Part shown: one piece after another, positions 34,219-43,510 of the stretch
Position numbering within the stretch: the stretch's first letter is position 1
Layout: the number at the start of each line of letters is the position of its first letter
Origin: JAJNBA01 sp035512775
GTDB lineage: Bacteria; Actinomycetota; UBA4738; HRBIN12
Length of the DNA: 64,000 bases
Direction: 5' to 3'
NCBI GenBank assembly: GCA_035512775.1
Contig: DATKDI010000056.1
Coordinates: 1-64,000, forward strand
Program-made: the position numbers and the translations under genes
Notes under the pieces: model-generated
Told to the model about the DNA's origin: nothing
Databases searched by the model: none
What the model saw: only the letters and a program-made list of their open reading frames with translations

Positions 34219-35409
34219 ATGACGACCTTCCGTGACCTGGGTGTATCCGACGAGGTCGTCGACGTCCTGGCCGCCCGCGGGATCGAGATGCCGTTCCCGA
34301 TCCAGATCATGGTGATCGAGGACGCGACGTCGGGTCGAGACACGCTCGCGAGGTCCAAAACGGGCTCCGGCAAGACCCTGGGATTCGCGATCCCGATCGT
34401 CGACCAGGTCGATCCCGAAGCGGATCGTCGCCCCGCCGCGCTCGTGCTCACCCCCACCCGCGAGCTCGCCCAACAGGTCAGCGACGCGTTCGAGGACATC
34501 GCCAAGGCGAAGGGCCTGCGGGTCATGGCGGTGTACGGAGGGACGAAGGTACGTGAGCAGTCGAAAGGGGTTGGATCGGCGCACATCCTGATCGCCACAC
34601 CGGGGCGGCTGGACGACCTGGTGGAACGCGGGCTCGTCCGTCTCGACGGCGTCGAGATCCTGGTGCTCGACGAAGCCGACCGGATGCTCGACATGGGATT
34701 CCAGCCGCAGGTCGATCGGATCGTGCGACGGCTCCCGAAGGATCGACAGACGATGTTCTTCTCGGCGACGCTCGACGGCGCGATCGGCCGGATGGCGGAC
34801 GTGTACACCCGGAACCCGGTGAGGCATGAGGTCGACATGGGGGAGCTGCGCTTCGTCGAGGAGGCGGACCACCGGTTCATCCCGGTCGCGCCGCAAGAGA
34901 AGCTCCTGACGCTCGCACGGCTGGCGTCGGAGGCTGAGGGATCGACGCTCGTGTTCGTGAACACGAAGCGTGCGGTCGACCACCTCGCGAGGCAGCTGCG
35001 CGCCGAGGGAGTGCCAGTCGTCGCGATGCACGGAGACATGACCCAGCAAGCGCGGGAGAGTGCGCTGCACCGCTTCGAAGAGGGATTCGTCGGGATCCTG
35101 GTCGCGACGGACGTGGCCGCGCGAGGACTCGACCTCGAGCGGATCACGCTGGTCGTGAACTACGACCCGCCGAAGGACGACAAGGGCTACGTCCACCGGG
35201 TGGGCCGCACGGCACGCGCGGGCCGGGCGGGCACCAGCATCACGTTCGTCACCCCCGAGCAATTGGGCGACGTGAGCCGCATGGCGGCGAGGCTGGACCT
35301 GCATTCGGAGTTCGAGCAGGAGGGGATGAAGGTGTCGCCTCCGCGCGTGGTCTTCAGCGGCGGGGCGAAGGGCAAGCGGAGCGGGCTGCGGCCGCGCCGT
35401 CGTCGCTAG
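34219..35409 (+). CDS. DEAD-box ATP-dependent RNA helicase
   Basis: A 396-residue helicase with all core motifs in order: Q motif (PFPIQ), I (SKTGSGKT), Ia (PTRELAQQ), Ib (TPGR), II (VLDEADRMLDMGF), III (FFSATL), IV (LVFVNTKR), V (ATDVAARGLD) and VI (HRVGRTARAGRAG). A short basic tail (RSGLRPRRRR) may bind RNA. It probably remodels structured RNA in ribosome assembly or mRNA decay. A GCGAGGAGC site at 34203-34211 precedes GTG 34216 and ATG 34219, so either may be the start. It diverges from transketolase. Confidence 0.93.
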   Translation: MTTFRDLGVSDEVVDVLAARGIEMPFPIQIMVIEDATSGRDTLARSKTGSGKTLGFAIPIVDQVDPEADRRPAALVLTPTRELAQQVSDAFEDIAKAKGLRVMAVYGGTKVREQSKGVGSAHILIATPGRLDDLVERGLVRLDGVEILVLDEADRMLDMGFQPQVDRIVRRLPKDRQTMFFSATLDGAIGRMADVYTRNPVRHEVDMGELRFVEEADHRFIPVAPQEKLLTLARLASEAEGSTLVFVNTKRAVDHLARQLRAEGVPVVAMHGDMTQQARESALHRFEEGFVGILVATDVAARGLDLERITLVVNYDPPKDDKGYVHRVGRTARAGRAGTSITFVTPEQLGDVSRMAARLDLHSEFEQEGMKVSPPRVVFSGGAKGKRSGLRPRRRR

Positions 35410-35464
35410 GGCTTTCGGGGGCCACGTTCGCGCCATCGACGCGCACTCGAACCCCCGGGTCCCT

Positions 35465-37699
35465 TCAGCTGGCCGCGCCGCCCTCCACGACGCGGAGTGC
35501 GGCGCGCCGGTGGATCGCCACGATCTCATCCGCGGGTACCGGGCGGGAGAAGTAGTAGCCCTGGCCCCGCTCGCACCCGCGTTCCACCAGAGCGTGCCAT
35601 TCGGCTCTTGTCTCGATGCCCTCGGCGAGCGAGGTCATGCCGAGGTTGGACGCCAACGCGACCATGGCCGCGACCATGCTCGCGTTCTGATCGTCGCGAT
35701 CCAGCTCCCGGACGAAGGACCTGTCGATCTTGAGCACGTCTACCGGCATGTACCGGAGGCGGGCGAGCGAGGAGTAGCCCGTCCCGAAGTCGTCGATGGC
35801 GAGCTTGAGGCCGCGGGCGTGCAGCTCGTGGAGGATGCCCAACGTCCGATCTGGGTTGGTCATCGCGGTCGATTCGGTGATCTCGACCGTGACACGGCTC
35901 GGGTCCATCCCGGACGCGAGGATCGGCGCCACGATGCGGTCCGCGATGTCGTCTTGCCAGAGCTGTCGCGGCGAGAGGTTGAAGGAGATGTTCAGGTCGA
36001 GACCCTCTTCCCGCCACACGCGGTCCTGGCGACAGACCTCGTCGATCACCCAGGCGCCGATCGCGTCGATCAGGCCCATCTCCTCGGCCAACGGGATGAA
36101 GTCGCCCGGAGGAACGAGACCCCCGTTCGGCTCGGGCCAGCGGATCAGCGCCTCCACCCCGATCACCCCGGCGTTCTTGAGGTCGATCAAGGGCTGGTAG
36201 TGCAGCATCCACTGCTCCTGCTCGACGGCTCGCCGCAGGCGCGTCGACAGCGAGAGCCTGATGATCGAGTCGGCATCGTCCTTCGCATGCAACACGTAGC
36301 CACCGGGGCCCGATCGCTTCGACCTGAACATCGCGGTCTCTGCGTTCTTGAGCAGCGTGACGGCGTCAGCGGCGTCCTCGGGGAACAGGCTGATCCCGAG
36401 GCTCGCGGTGATATAGAGCTCGGTCTCGGCGATCTGGAACGGGATCCGCAGCGCGTCCTGGATCCTGAGCGCCACCGACTCGGCGGCCACCGAGACGCCT
36501 TCGTGACCGCCGGGGACCACGGGCGTTTGGTCGAGATCGGCCAGCAGCAGGAGGAACTCGTCCCCACCGGGCCGGGCGACGAGGTCGGTCTCGCGGGTCG
36601 CGTCGCTCAGCCGCTGCGCGACCTGCACGAGCAGCGCGTTGCCCGCTTCGTGGCCGAGGGAGTCGTTCACCAACTTGAAATCGTCGAGGTCCACCGTCAC
36701 GACGACCACGCCGAGGTTGTGCCGCTTCGCTCGAGCGAGCGCGAGACCGAGGAGCTCGTCGAACATCGTTCGGTTGGGGAGTCCCGTGATCTTGTCGTGA
36801 TACGCGAGGAACGCGATGCGCTCCTCTGCCAGCTTGCTGTCGGTGATATCGAGCATCACGCCCTGGATGTACTCCGCCTGGCCGTGCGCATCGGTGAGGA
36901 CGATCGCACTGTCGCGGAACCAGACCGTCCTGCCGTCCCGAGCGAGGAGGCGGTACTCGAAGACGAACGGGCCACCCGACTCCCGTCCCCGGAGATAGGT
37001 CGCCTTCGCCTCCTCCCGGTCGTCCGGGTGCAGGATGTTCTCCCACAACTGGGGATCCTCGATGTACTCCTGGGGGTCATAGCCGAGGATGGCCTCGATC
37101 TGCGGGCTCACGTACGTCGTCGACATGTTGTCGTCCGCGACGTCCACGTAGACGATCGCCGGGATCTGCTCCACGAGAGCCCCATACTTCGACGTGGCCT
37201 CGTGGAGCTCGGCCTGGGTCCTGATGAGCTCGGTGACGTCGAGCATCACCCCGAGCCAGTGGAGCGGGCTGCCCGCTTCGTCGGTGATCAGGACCGCGTC
37301 CTCCCGGACCCACACCGTGTGTCCGTCCGGATGGACGACCCGGTACTCCGATCTGAATGGTTCGCCGGTCATGACGGATCGCTCGCTCTCGGCCGTCACC
37401 CTGTCGAGATCCTCGGGATGGACGGTGTCCGCCCACGCGTAGGGCCTGCTCAGGAACTGCTCCCTCGGGATGCCCAGCAGATCGATCACGCTGGGGCTCA
37501 CGTCGATCATCGGCTCGTCCTCGTTCACGCCATCCACGTAGAGGACGGCCGGCAGATGATCGATGATCCCCCTGTACCGGAGCTCGAGCTCACGGAGGCG
37601 GTCATCCTTCTCGCCGGAGGGTGGGTCGAAGTACCCATCTCGGGTCGACGACGGGTCCACGGGGGTCGTCTCGATCTCACTCGTCATGGGTCGACGCAT
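35465..37699 (-). CDS. PAS-PAS-GGDEF-EAL cyclic-di-GMP protein
   Basis: A protein of about 744 residues with two PAS/PAC domains (about residues 45-165 and 170-290), then GGDEF and EAL domains. Here the cyclase signature is intact (ARPGGDEFLLLL), as is the phosphodiesterase part (VEALIRW, ITESTAM, DDFGTGYSSL, LKIDRSFV, EGIET). It may make or degrade cyclic-di-GMP depending on signal. No membrane segment is seen. ATG 37699 and ATG 37687 are both possible starts; neither has a good ribosome-binding site. It is a paralogue of 29881-32136. Confidence 0.9.
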   Translation of the reverse strand: MRRPMTSEIETTPVDPSSTRDGYFDPPSGEKDDRLRELELRYRGIIDHLPAVLYVDGVNEDEPMIDVSPSVIDLLGIPREQFLSRPYAWADTVHPEDLDRVTAESERSVMTGEPFRSEYRVVHPDGHTVWVREDAVLITDEAGSPLHWLGVMLDVTELIRTQAELHEATSKYGALVEQIPAIVYVDVADDNMSTTYVSPQIEAILGYDPQEYIEDPQLWENILHPDDREEAKATYLRGRESGGPFVFEYRLLARDGRTVWFRDSAIVLTDAHGQAEYIQGVMLDITDSKLAEERIAFLAYHDKITGLPNRTMFDELLGLALARAKRHNLGVVVVTVDLDDFKLVNDSLGHEAGNALLVQVAQRLSDATRETDLVARPGGDEFLLLLADLDQTPVVPGGHEGVSVAAESVALRIQDALRIPFQIAETELYITASLGISLFPEDAADAVTLLKNAETAMFRSKRSGPGGYVLHAKDDADSIIRLSLSTRLRRAVEQEQWMLHYQPLIDLKNAGVIGVEALIRWPEPNGGLVPPGDFIPLAEEMGLIDAIGAWVIDEVCRQDRVWREEGLDLNISFNLSPRQLWQDDIADRIVAPILASGMDPSRVTVEITESTAMTNPDRTLGILHELHARGLKLAIDDFGTGYSSLARLRYMPVDVLKIDRSFVRELDRDDQNASMVAAMVALASNLGMTSLAEGIETRAEWHALVERGCERGQGYYFSRPVPADEIVAIHRRAALRVVEGGAAS

Positions 37700-37799
37700 C
37701 ACAGCCGCGAGGGCGGCTGGCTCCTCACGGAAGCATCGGCCGCATGCTCCCAAGACTTGACCGCCGGTTCAGACCGTGGTCAGGGCTTCGAGTCCCCCG

Positions 37800-38660
37800 C
37801 TAGCAGCCGTTCTCGTCCGGGAGGAGGGGCCGGAACAGGATCGAGAACGTCTTTTCGGCGTCAGTCCAGGGCGTGAGCTGGTTCGCTCGCGAAGCCGCCT
37901 CACGGACGGTCGTCCAATCGGAGCCCTCCACGACACCGCACCGATAGAGGCCCAGATCGTCCGTGGTCTCGCCGAAGGTGGCAAGGGCGCCCTCGAGCGG
38001 CCATGGGGACGGGTCTTGAGGCAGGTCGACCTTGCGGTACTTCCCGGCGAAGAGGCGGGCACCGGAGGCCTCGTATGCGGACTCCGGACCCAGCGATCCT
38101 TCGGGGAGCCATGTCTCGAGCGTTCCCAGCTTGGTGACGAGCTCCTGGAGTCGGACGCGGGCTCGGTACTCCTCTTCCGGCATCCCTTCGGGTCGCTCGG
38201 TCAGCTCGGCCAGCCCATAGGCTCGGATGGTCCGGTCCACGCCTCCCGCGGAGACGGTGATCACCGTCGTCGGCACGTCCGTGGCATACATGAACCCCAG
38301 GTCGTTCAGATCGGCGGGGATGGTCGCGAGCGCGTCGAGGATCTCTTCCAGGAACGCCTGGATGCCGGGCTCGCCGATCCGGCGGGCCGAGATCGCCGGT
38401 AGTGCGGGGGCGGGATAGATCTCGATCTGCGCGCCGGGGAGCACGAGCGTGCCGTCCCCGTAGAGCGCGAAGCTCGGCATGTTGGTGTACGTCCATTCGA
38501 TCGGGGTGAATCCCCCCTCGAACTCGATCCGGACGAGCACATCGTCGGGAGCGGTGCTGTGGTCGATACCGTCCCCCGCGCCCGGATCCACCGGCGCGTC
38601 CGCGCAGGCGGAGAGCGCGAGGAAGAGCACGAGCGACGCAGCGGCGGGGCGGACCTTCAT
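37800..38660 (-). CDS. Lipoprotein of unknown function
   Basis: A 286-residue protein with a lipoprotein signal (PAAASLVLFLALSACADAP; lipobox LSAC), so it should be anchored outside the membrane. The mature part is acidic to neutral with mixed alpha/beta character and two isolated Cys residues (YRCGVV and the C-terminal ENGC). I recognise no family. GGAGG precedes ATG 38660. It lies 62 bp downstream of the TetR gene on the same strand and might be co-transcribed. Confidence 0.75.
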   Translation of the reverse strand: MKVRPAAASLVLFLALSACADAPVDPGAGDGIDHSTAPDDVLVRIEFEGGFTPIEWTYTNMPSFALYGDGTLVLPGAQIEIYPAPALPAISARRIGEPGIQAFLEEILDALATIPADLNDLGFMYATDVPTTVITVSAGGVDRTIRAYGLAELTERPEGMPEEEYRARVRLQELVTKLGTLETWLPEGSLGPESAYEASGARLFAGKYRKVDLPQDPSPWPLEGALATFGETTDDLGLYRCGVVEGSDWTTVREAASRANQLTPWTDAEKTFSILFRPLLPDENGC

Positions 38661-38722
38661 GGTTGCCTCCAGTGTCGTGTGGTGCGGCCTTCGACGTTCC
38701 GCACCGACGCTGAGGTTCCTGC

Positions 38723-39394
38723 TCAACCCCGTGAGTCCGCCCATCGGACCTTCGCCTCGAGCCCTCGGATCAGCAGATCGAGACCGAACTCGAACTGCTC
38801 GTCGGGGTCGCACTCGGCGAAGTAGGGCGAGCACGCCTGCAGGGCCGAGAACTCGTCAGGAAGCATGGCCGCGAGCTCGGCGTGCGCCTTCGTGTGCGCT
38901 TCATCCGCGCCCGCGATCGAGCCGAGCTCCATGATGACGAACCCCTGGATGTAGCCACCGAACGCGTGGAACGCCTGCGCGGTGTCCCGATCCGAGAGCC
39001 CGGAGGATCCCAGGATCCTGAGCGCGAACTCCATCGGTCGCATCGAATCGATCGAGCGGATCGGACCACGCTGCTCAGCGAACAACCGCATCACGGCAGG
39101 ATGCGCCTGCAAGAGCTGCCGCCATGCGCGGGCGCCGCGCCGGCAGTTCTCCGCCCACTCCTCGACCGGTTCGGGGAAGTCGAACTCGGCCATCACGCGC
39201 TCGCAGATCCCGTCGAGGAGGTCTTCCTTGTCCTCGACGTGGTGGTACAGGGACATCGCCTCGACGCCGACCTCGCGAGCGACTCGTCGCATCGAGACGG
39301 CTTCCAGGCCCTCCTCATCCATCACTCGAAGAGCCGCTTCGATCACTCGGTCCCGGGTGAGCGGTACCCGGCTCCGCACCTCGTTCGTCTTCAC
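38723..39394 (-). CDS. TetR-family transcriptional repressor
   Basis: A 223-residue regulator. The N-terminal helix-turn-helix is RDRVIEAALRVMDEEG, then VSMRRVAREVGVEAMSLYHHVEDKEDLL, typical of TetR. The C-terminal ligand domain has the TetR_C form with AFHAFGGYIQGFV. It is divergent from the MMPL transporter gene, and a palindrome overlaps the transporter promoter, so it probably represses the exporter and itself until a ligand binds. The start is GTG 39394; an upstream in-frame extension crosses the operator and is unlikely. Confidence 0.9.
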   Translation of the reverse strand: MKTNEVRSRVPLTRDRVIEAALRVMDEEGLEAVSMRRVAREVGVEAMSLYHHVEDKEDLLDGICERVMAEFDFPEPVEEWAENCRRGARAWRQLLQAHPAVMRLFAEQRGPIRSIDSMRPMEFALRILGSSGLSDRDTAQAFHAFGGYIQGFVIMELGSIAGADEAHTKAHAELAAMLPDEFSALQACSPYFAECDPDEQFEFGLDLLIRGLEAKVRWADSRG

Positions 39395-39431
39395 GTCATG
39401 TCCTGTTCTTGCTCGACCCGTACATCCGGGG

Positions 39432-39460
39432 TTGACAGGCTTACGTCGTACACCTACTCT
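39432..39460 (+). promoter_or_regulatory. Consensus promoter of the MMPL gene
   Basis: TTGACA (39432-39437) and TACTCT (39455-39460) are separated by exactly 17 nt. The leader is about 55 nt and a GAGGGGAGCC site precedes ATG 39520. Confidence 0.7.
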
Positions 39461-39474
39461 CCGTACATCGTAAG
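39440..39474. promoter_or_regulatory. Probable TetR operator
   Basis: CTTACGTCGTAC (39440-39451) and GTACATCGTAAG (39463-39474) form a near-perfect inverted repeat that spans the spacer and -10 of the MMPL promoter. A shorter palindrome, TACGGCGTA, follows at 39477-39485. Confidence 0.65.
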
Positions 39475-39519
39475 CATACGGCGTACGTTCCGCAAGAGCA
39501 TGCAAGAGGGGAGCCGCTC

Positions 39520-41877
39520 ATGAGGATCAACCCGCAGTCACTCGCGAAGGCTAGCGCGACGCGTCCGTGGAGGACGATAGGCATCTGGCTCGTGGTCTTG
39601 GCCGCGGGGATCGCCGGATCCGCCACGCTGCTTGGACCGGCCCTCACGACGGAATTCGACTTCACGAACAACCCGGAGGCCAAACGAGCCCAGCAGGTAC
39701 TCCAAGAAGAGCTGACGGGGCCTGATCAGGTCTCCGAGACGATCATCGTGATCGGCGAAGACACATCGATCGAAGACCCAGCGTTCGCGGATCACGTGAA
39801 CGGGATCCTCGCTGAGATCGCGGACCTGGGATCGGGCGTCGCGGCGTCGCCGGCATCGTTCCCGCCGCCCGACTCCGCCCAACAGGACCCGCTGCAGGCG
39901 GCCCTGGGACCGTTCCCGTCGGAGGACGGGAAGGCGGTCCTCTTCAACGTCGTGCTCTCTGGCGACCTCGATGCAGCGACCGAGCATGTCGACGAGCTTG
40001 AGAAGATCCGCGGGGACTCGACCGGATCCGGTTTCGAGACCCTGATCCTCGGCCAGGCGACGTCGTCCGAGGAGTTCAAGCGGATCTCTGAGGAAGACAT
40101 CCGCGTCGGAGAGTCGATCGGCGTCGTGGTGGCGTTGATCGTTCTGGTCATCGTGTTCGGCGCACTGGTCGCGGGCGTGGCCCCGATCATCATGGCGATC
40201 TTCGCGATCGCGGTTACCCTCGGCATCGTCGGCCTGATCGGCCAGGTGTGGAGGTTCAGCTTCTTCGCCCCGAACCTGATCACGATGATGGGCCTCGCGG
40301 TGGGGATCGACTACTCCTTGTTCATCGTGTCGCGGTACCGCGAGGAGCGGCAGCGCGGTCGCGACAAGCTGGACGCGGTCGGCGCGGCCGGCGCCACGGC
40401 GAACCGTGCCGTGTTCTTCAGCGGGATGATGGTCGTCCTCGCCCTGGCCGGCATGCTGATCGTCCCTACGACGATCTTCCGGTCCCTCGCGGGCGGGGCG
40501 ATCATCGTGGTGCTCGTCTCCGTCGCGGCATCGATGACGCTCTTGCCAGCGGTGATCGGGCTGCTCGGCGACAAGCTCAATGCCGGGCGGGTCCTCGGCC
40601 GGAAGCGGGCGGACCTCGAGCACGGTCGCCCCGGTGGGTTCTGGGACCGGCTGTCGCGGGGCGTCATGCATCGCCCCGTCTTCGCTCTCGTCGGAGCATC
40701 GCTCCTGCTCGTCGTGCTGGCTCTGCCCTACTTCTTCCAGCCCCACCCGGACGGTGAGGGTCGAGGCATCAAACAAGGCCTCGCGGGGATCGGCACCCTG
40801 CCCGACGACACGCAGACGAAGCAGGCGTTCGACGCACTGGTGATCCACTTCCCCGACAGCGGCATCGACACACCCGCTCAGCTGGTGATCCAGGCTCCGG
40901 ACGTGACCGCGCCGGATGTGCAGACGGCCATCGGCGAGCTCGGCGATCTGATCGCGGACGATCCCTCGCTCGGACGTCCCGCCGAACCCCGAGTGAGTGA
41001 GGACGGCACCGTCGCCCTGGTCGAGATCCCGCTTGCGGGACCGGCTGTGGACACGCAGAGCGAGGCAGCCACGGAAGTGATCGGGAAGCTGCGCACCGAC
41101 TACGTGCCGGCGGCATTCGCAGGGAGCGGGGCGACCGCACTCGTCGGTGGTGAGAGCGCGTTCATCAAGGACTTCTTCGACGTCTCGGACCAGTACAACC
41201 CGATCATCCTCGCGCTGGTCCTGGCGCTCTCGTTCGTGTTGCTGACCGTGGTGTTCCGCTCGCTCGTCGTGCCTGCCAAGGCGATCGTGATGAACCTGTT
41301 GTCGGTCGGCGCGGCGTACGGCCTCATCGTGCTGGTTTTCCAGAAGGGCGGACCGGCGATCGGTTCGTCCATCGCCACCCTGTTCGGGTTCGAACAGGTC
41401 GAGTCGATCGAGGCGTGGTTGCCACTATTCCTGTTCTCGATCCTGTTCGGGTTGTCGATGGACTATCACGTGTTCCTCCTGACCCGGATCCGTGAGCACT
41501 ACGACCGAACGGGGAACAACACAGAGTCGGTCGCGTACGGGCTCCGTACGACCGGAGGCATCATCACCGGGGCAGCCGTCATCATGGTTGCGGTCTTCGC
41601 CGGGTTCGCCGCAGGTCGGATGGTCGCCCTCCAGGAGATGGGGTTCGGCCTCGCGGTGGCGGTGCTGCTGGACGCGACGATCGTGCGTTCGATCCTCGTT
41701 CCCTCGGCGATGAAGCTGCTTGGCGATCGGAACTGGTACCTGCCCAGGTGGCTGCAGTGGCTGCCCAAGCTGGATGTCGAGGGCCACGGCACTGAGCGGA
41801 TCACGGTGCCCGATTCGCCTGCCGAGTTGGTCGAGGCGGGGAGTGACTCGGGCAAGAGGCCGGGCGAGTTCGGGTAG
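39520..41877 (+). CDS. MMPL-family (RND) membrane transporter
   Basis: A 785-residue inner-membrane exporter of the MmpL/RND type with about 12 membrane helices in two repeats. Each half has one large extracytoplasmic loop and the proton-relay Asp-Tyr motif (GLAVGIDYSLFIVSRYREE and GLSMDYHVFLLTRIREHY). Family members export lipids, siderophores or drugs using the proton gradient; the cargo here is unknown. Divergent TetR control suggests induction by its substrate. The C-terminal cytoplasmic tail is short. The convergent AlkD-like gene ends 6 nt away. Confidence 0.93.
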   Translation: MRINPQSLAKASATRPWRTIGIWLVVLAAGIAGSATLLGPALTTEFDFTNNPEAKRAQQVLQEELTGPDQVSETIIVIGEDTSIEDPAFADHVNGILAEIADLGSGVAASPASFPPPDSAQQDPLQAALGPFPSEDGKAVLFNVVLSGDLDAATEHVDELEKIRGDSTGSGFETLILGQATSSEEFKRISEEDIRVGESIGVVVALIVLVIVFGALVAGVAPIIMAIFAIAVTLGIVGLIGQVWRFSFFAPNLITMMGLAVGIDYSLFIVSRYREERQRGRDKLDAVGAAGATANRAVFFSGMMVVLALAGMLIVPTTIFRSLAGGAIIVVLVSVAASMTLLPAVIGLLGDKLNAGRVLGRKRADLEHGRPGGFWDRLSRGVMHRPVFALVGASLLLVVLALPYFFQPHPDGEGRGIKQGLAGIGTLPDDTQTKQAFDALVIHFPDSGIDTPAQLVIQAPDVTAPDVQTAIGELGDLIADDPSLGRPAEPRVSEDGTVALVEIPLAGPAVDTQSEAATEVIGKLRTDYVPAAFAGSGATALVGGESAFIKDFFDVSDQYNPIILALVLALSFVLLTVVFRSLVVPAKAIVMNLLSVGAAYGLIVLVFQKGGPAIGSSIATLFGFEQVESIEAWLPLFLFSILFGLSMDYHVFLLTRIREHYDRTGNNTESVAYGLRTTGGIITGAAVIMVAVFAGFAAGRMVALQEMGFGLAVAVLLDATIVRSILVPSAMKLLGDRNWYLPRWLQWLPKLDVEGHGTERITVPDSPAELVEAGSDSGKRPGEFG

Positions 41878-41883
41878 AGGACG

Positions 41884-42555
41884 TCATTCGTCCGGGAGCC
41901 GAGAGCGAGTCTTCTCGTTCTCGAGCTCCCGGAGGGCGTCCCGCGCGAGCCACCTCGCGGAAGGCGTTCCCAGGAGCAGGATCCACTCGGCCTCGTCGAT
42001 CGCCGCCGAGTGCAGGGCGCGGTTCCGCTTCCCGATCTGCCGGATCGCCCACGACACGCCCTTCTTGACCTCGGTCCGGTCATCGGTCGCCGCCCGGCGG
42101 ATCATCGGCAGGTAGCCAAGGAACTCTCGGTCGGGGGCTTGCTTGGCCCACACAGCTCGTCGAGCGATCATCGAGAAGGCGCACCGTTTCACGAAGGCTT
42201 CCGGTCTTCGGACCCAGGCTTTGATCACACTCGAGTGGGCCGGTGCGTGACCGAAGAGGTCTGCCGCCGAGTCGCACAGGTCCCACGACGTGATGTCGAG
42301 AACCCATCTCTCCCTCTCGACCTCGGTCTGGGTATCCGGGTCGGCTACGAGCGTGGCGAGGATGCGCGCTTCGTGGATCCCCGTCGTCCACAGCTCGAGA
42401 GCCAGTGCATGGTCGACGCGCCACACGTCTTCGTGGTCGCCCGGATGTCCGGCATGCTCACGCCGAGCGCCTGCGATACGTCGATCCCGACACGAGCCAT
42501 ACCCGGCTTCCGGGAGGGATCCTCGCAGCTGGGCTATCACCGCGTGGGCGTCCAT
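41884..42555 (-). CDS. AlkD-like DNA alkylation repair protein with compensated frameshift
   Basis: A 223-residue HEAT-repeat protein of the DNA alkylation repair (AlkD) family. From residue ~47 on it matches well: VDHALALELWTTGIHEARILA, DITSWDLCDSAADLF, WVRRPEAFVKRCAFSMIA and VKKGVSWAIRQIG. Residues about 20-45 do not fit, but the alternative frame there reads MARVGIDVSQALGVSMPDI and RATTKTCG, the expected family sequence. Two compensating one-base indels therefore appear to bracket 42418-42501. AlkD members excise bulky alkylated bases; whether this copy works is unclear. No start is better than ATG 42555. Confidence 0.75.
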   Translation of the reverse strand: MDAHAVIAQLRGSLPEAGYGSCRDRRIAGARREHAGHPGDHEDVWRVDHALALELWTTGIHEARILATLVADPDTQTEVERERWVLDITSWDLCDSAADLFGHAPAHSSVIKAWVRRPEAFVKRCAFSMIARRAVWAKQAPDREFLGYLPMIRRAATDDRTEVKKGVSWAIRQIGKRNRALHSAAIDEAEWILLLGTPSARWLARDALRELENEKTRSRLPDE

Positions 42556-42585
42556 GTGCTCGAGACCCTACGGTGGAGCCGGCGA

Positions 42586-42591
42586 TAAGGT
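42586..42591 (+). promoter_or_regulatory. Leaderless-type -10 of the LLM oxidoreductase gene
   Basis: TAAGGT is followed by 6 nt and then GTG 42598, with no ribosome-binding site. Confidence 0.45.
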
Positions 42592-42597
42592 TCGCCG

Positions 42598-43497
42598 GTG
42601 GGAGCGGAGCACGATGCGGTGCGGGCGCGGCTGGGACGGGTCGGCGTGTGGACCTTCGCGTTCGACGCACTCAGGGCCGCGGATGTTCGCGAGGCCGTTG
42701 CCGAGATCGAGGGCCTTGGCTACCCGTCGGTCTGGGTACCCGAGGGCGCATCGTCGAGGGAGATCTTCGCGCACCTCTCCCTCCTCGCCGCCGCCACGCG
42801 GGACATCACGGTGTGCTCCGGGATCGCGAACGTCACCGCTCGACATCCGGAGGCGATGGCCGGCGGAGGCCGGACGCTCGCCGATGCCCTCGGCGAGCGC
42901 GTGGTCCTCGGCATCGGGATCGGACATCGATACACGGCAGGTCGGCGCGGTCAGGAGTGGGCGGATCCCATCGGGCGGATGAGGTCCTATCTGGATGGGA
43001 TGGACGCGGCCTCGATGGGACCTCCGCCGGAGGTGCCGGTGCGCCGGGTGCTGGCTGCCCTCGGTCCGCGGATGCTCGGCGTAGCGGCGGAGCGGGCCCT
43101 CGGCGCGCACACGTACTTCGTCCCCGTCGAACACACGGCGGGTGCCCGCGAGCTGCTCGGTCCCGAGCCGGTGCTCGCGGTCGAGCAGACGGCCGTCGTG
43201 TCGACCGATCCCGAGGTGGCCCGCGGGATCGTTCGCCCTTGGGCGGCCGACTACCTGGGACTTCCGAACTACGCGAACAACTGGCGCCGGCTGGGCTACG
43301 AGGATGACCTGGGCGACGGCGGGAGCGACCGTCTTATCGATGCCGCGTTCGCGTGGGGTGACGTGTCCTCGATCGCGAGCCGCGTACGCGAGCAACTGGA
43401 CGCGGGCGCAGATCACGTCTGCGTCCAGGTGATCTCCGGACGGGACGACGACGTATGTCTCCCGGCTCTCCGGGATCTCGCCGGAGCGCTCTTGTGA
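42598..43497 (+). CDS. Luciferase-like (LLM) F420-type oxidoreductase
   Basis: A 299-residue TIM-barrel flavin/F420 oxidoreductase. Family features are GRVGVWTFAFD at the first strand, the GYPSVWVPEG strand, TVCSGIANVTARHPEAMA and VVLGIGIGHR. Actinobacterial members of this branch mostly use F420, but FMN cannot be excluded and the substrate is unknown. It diverges from the AlkD-like gene, 42 bp away. The DUF3054 gene follows after 13 nt. Confidence 0.85.
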   Translation: MGAEHDAVRARLGRVGVWTFAFDALRAADVREAVAEIEGLGYPSVWVPEGASSREIFAHLSLLAAATRDITVCSGIANVTARHPEAMAGGGRTLADALGERVVLGIGIGHRYTAGRRGQEWADPIGRMRSYLDGMDAASMGPPPEVPVRRVLAALGPRMLGVAAERALGAHTYFVPVEHTAGARELLGPEPVLAVEQTAVVSTDPEVARGIVRPWAADYLGLPNYANNWRRLGYEDDLGDGGSDRLIDAAFAWGDVSSIASRVREQLDAGADHVCVQVISGRDDDVCLPALRDLAGALL

Positions 43498-43510
43498 CAG
43501 GCCCGGTGTG

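Noticed and set aside
34099..35529. Upstream extension of the transketolase frame
   Set aside because: It runs antisense through the DEAD-box helicase gene and encodes no transketolase-like sequence; the start belongs at 34098.
37781..37800. T-arm-like sequence CAGGGCTTCGAGTCCCCC
   Set aside because: No acceptor, D or anticodon arms can be drawn around it; it is an isolated resemblance.
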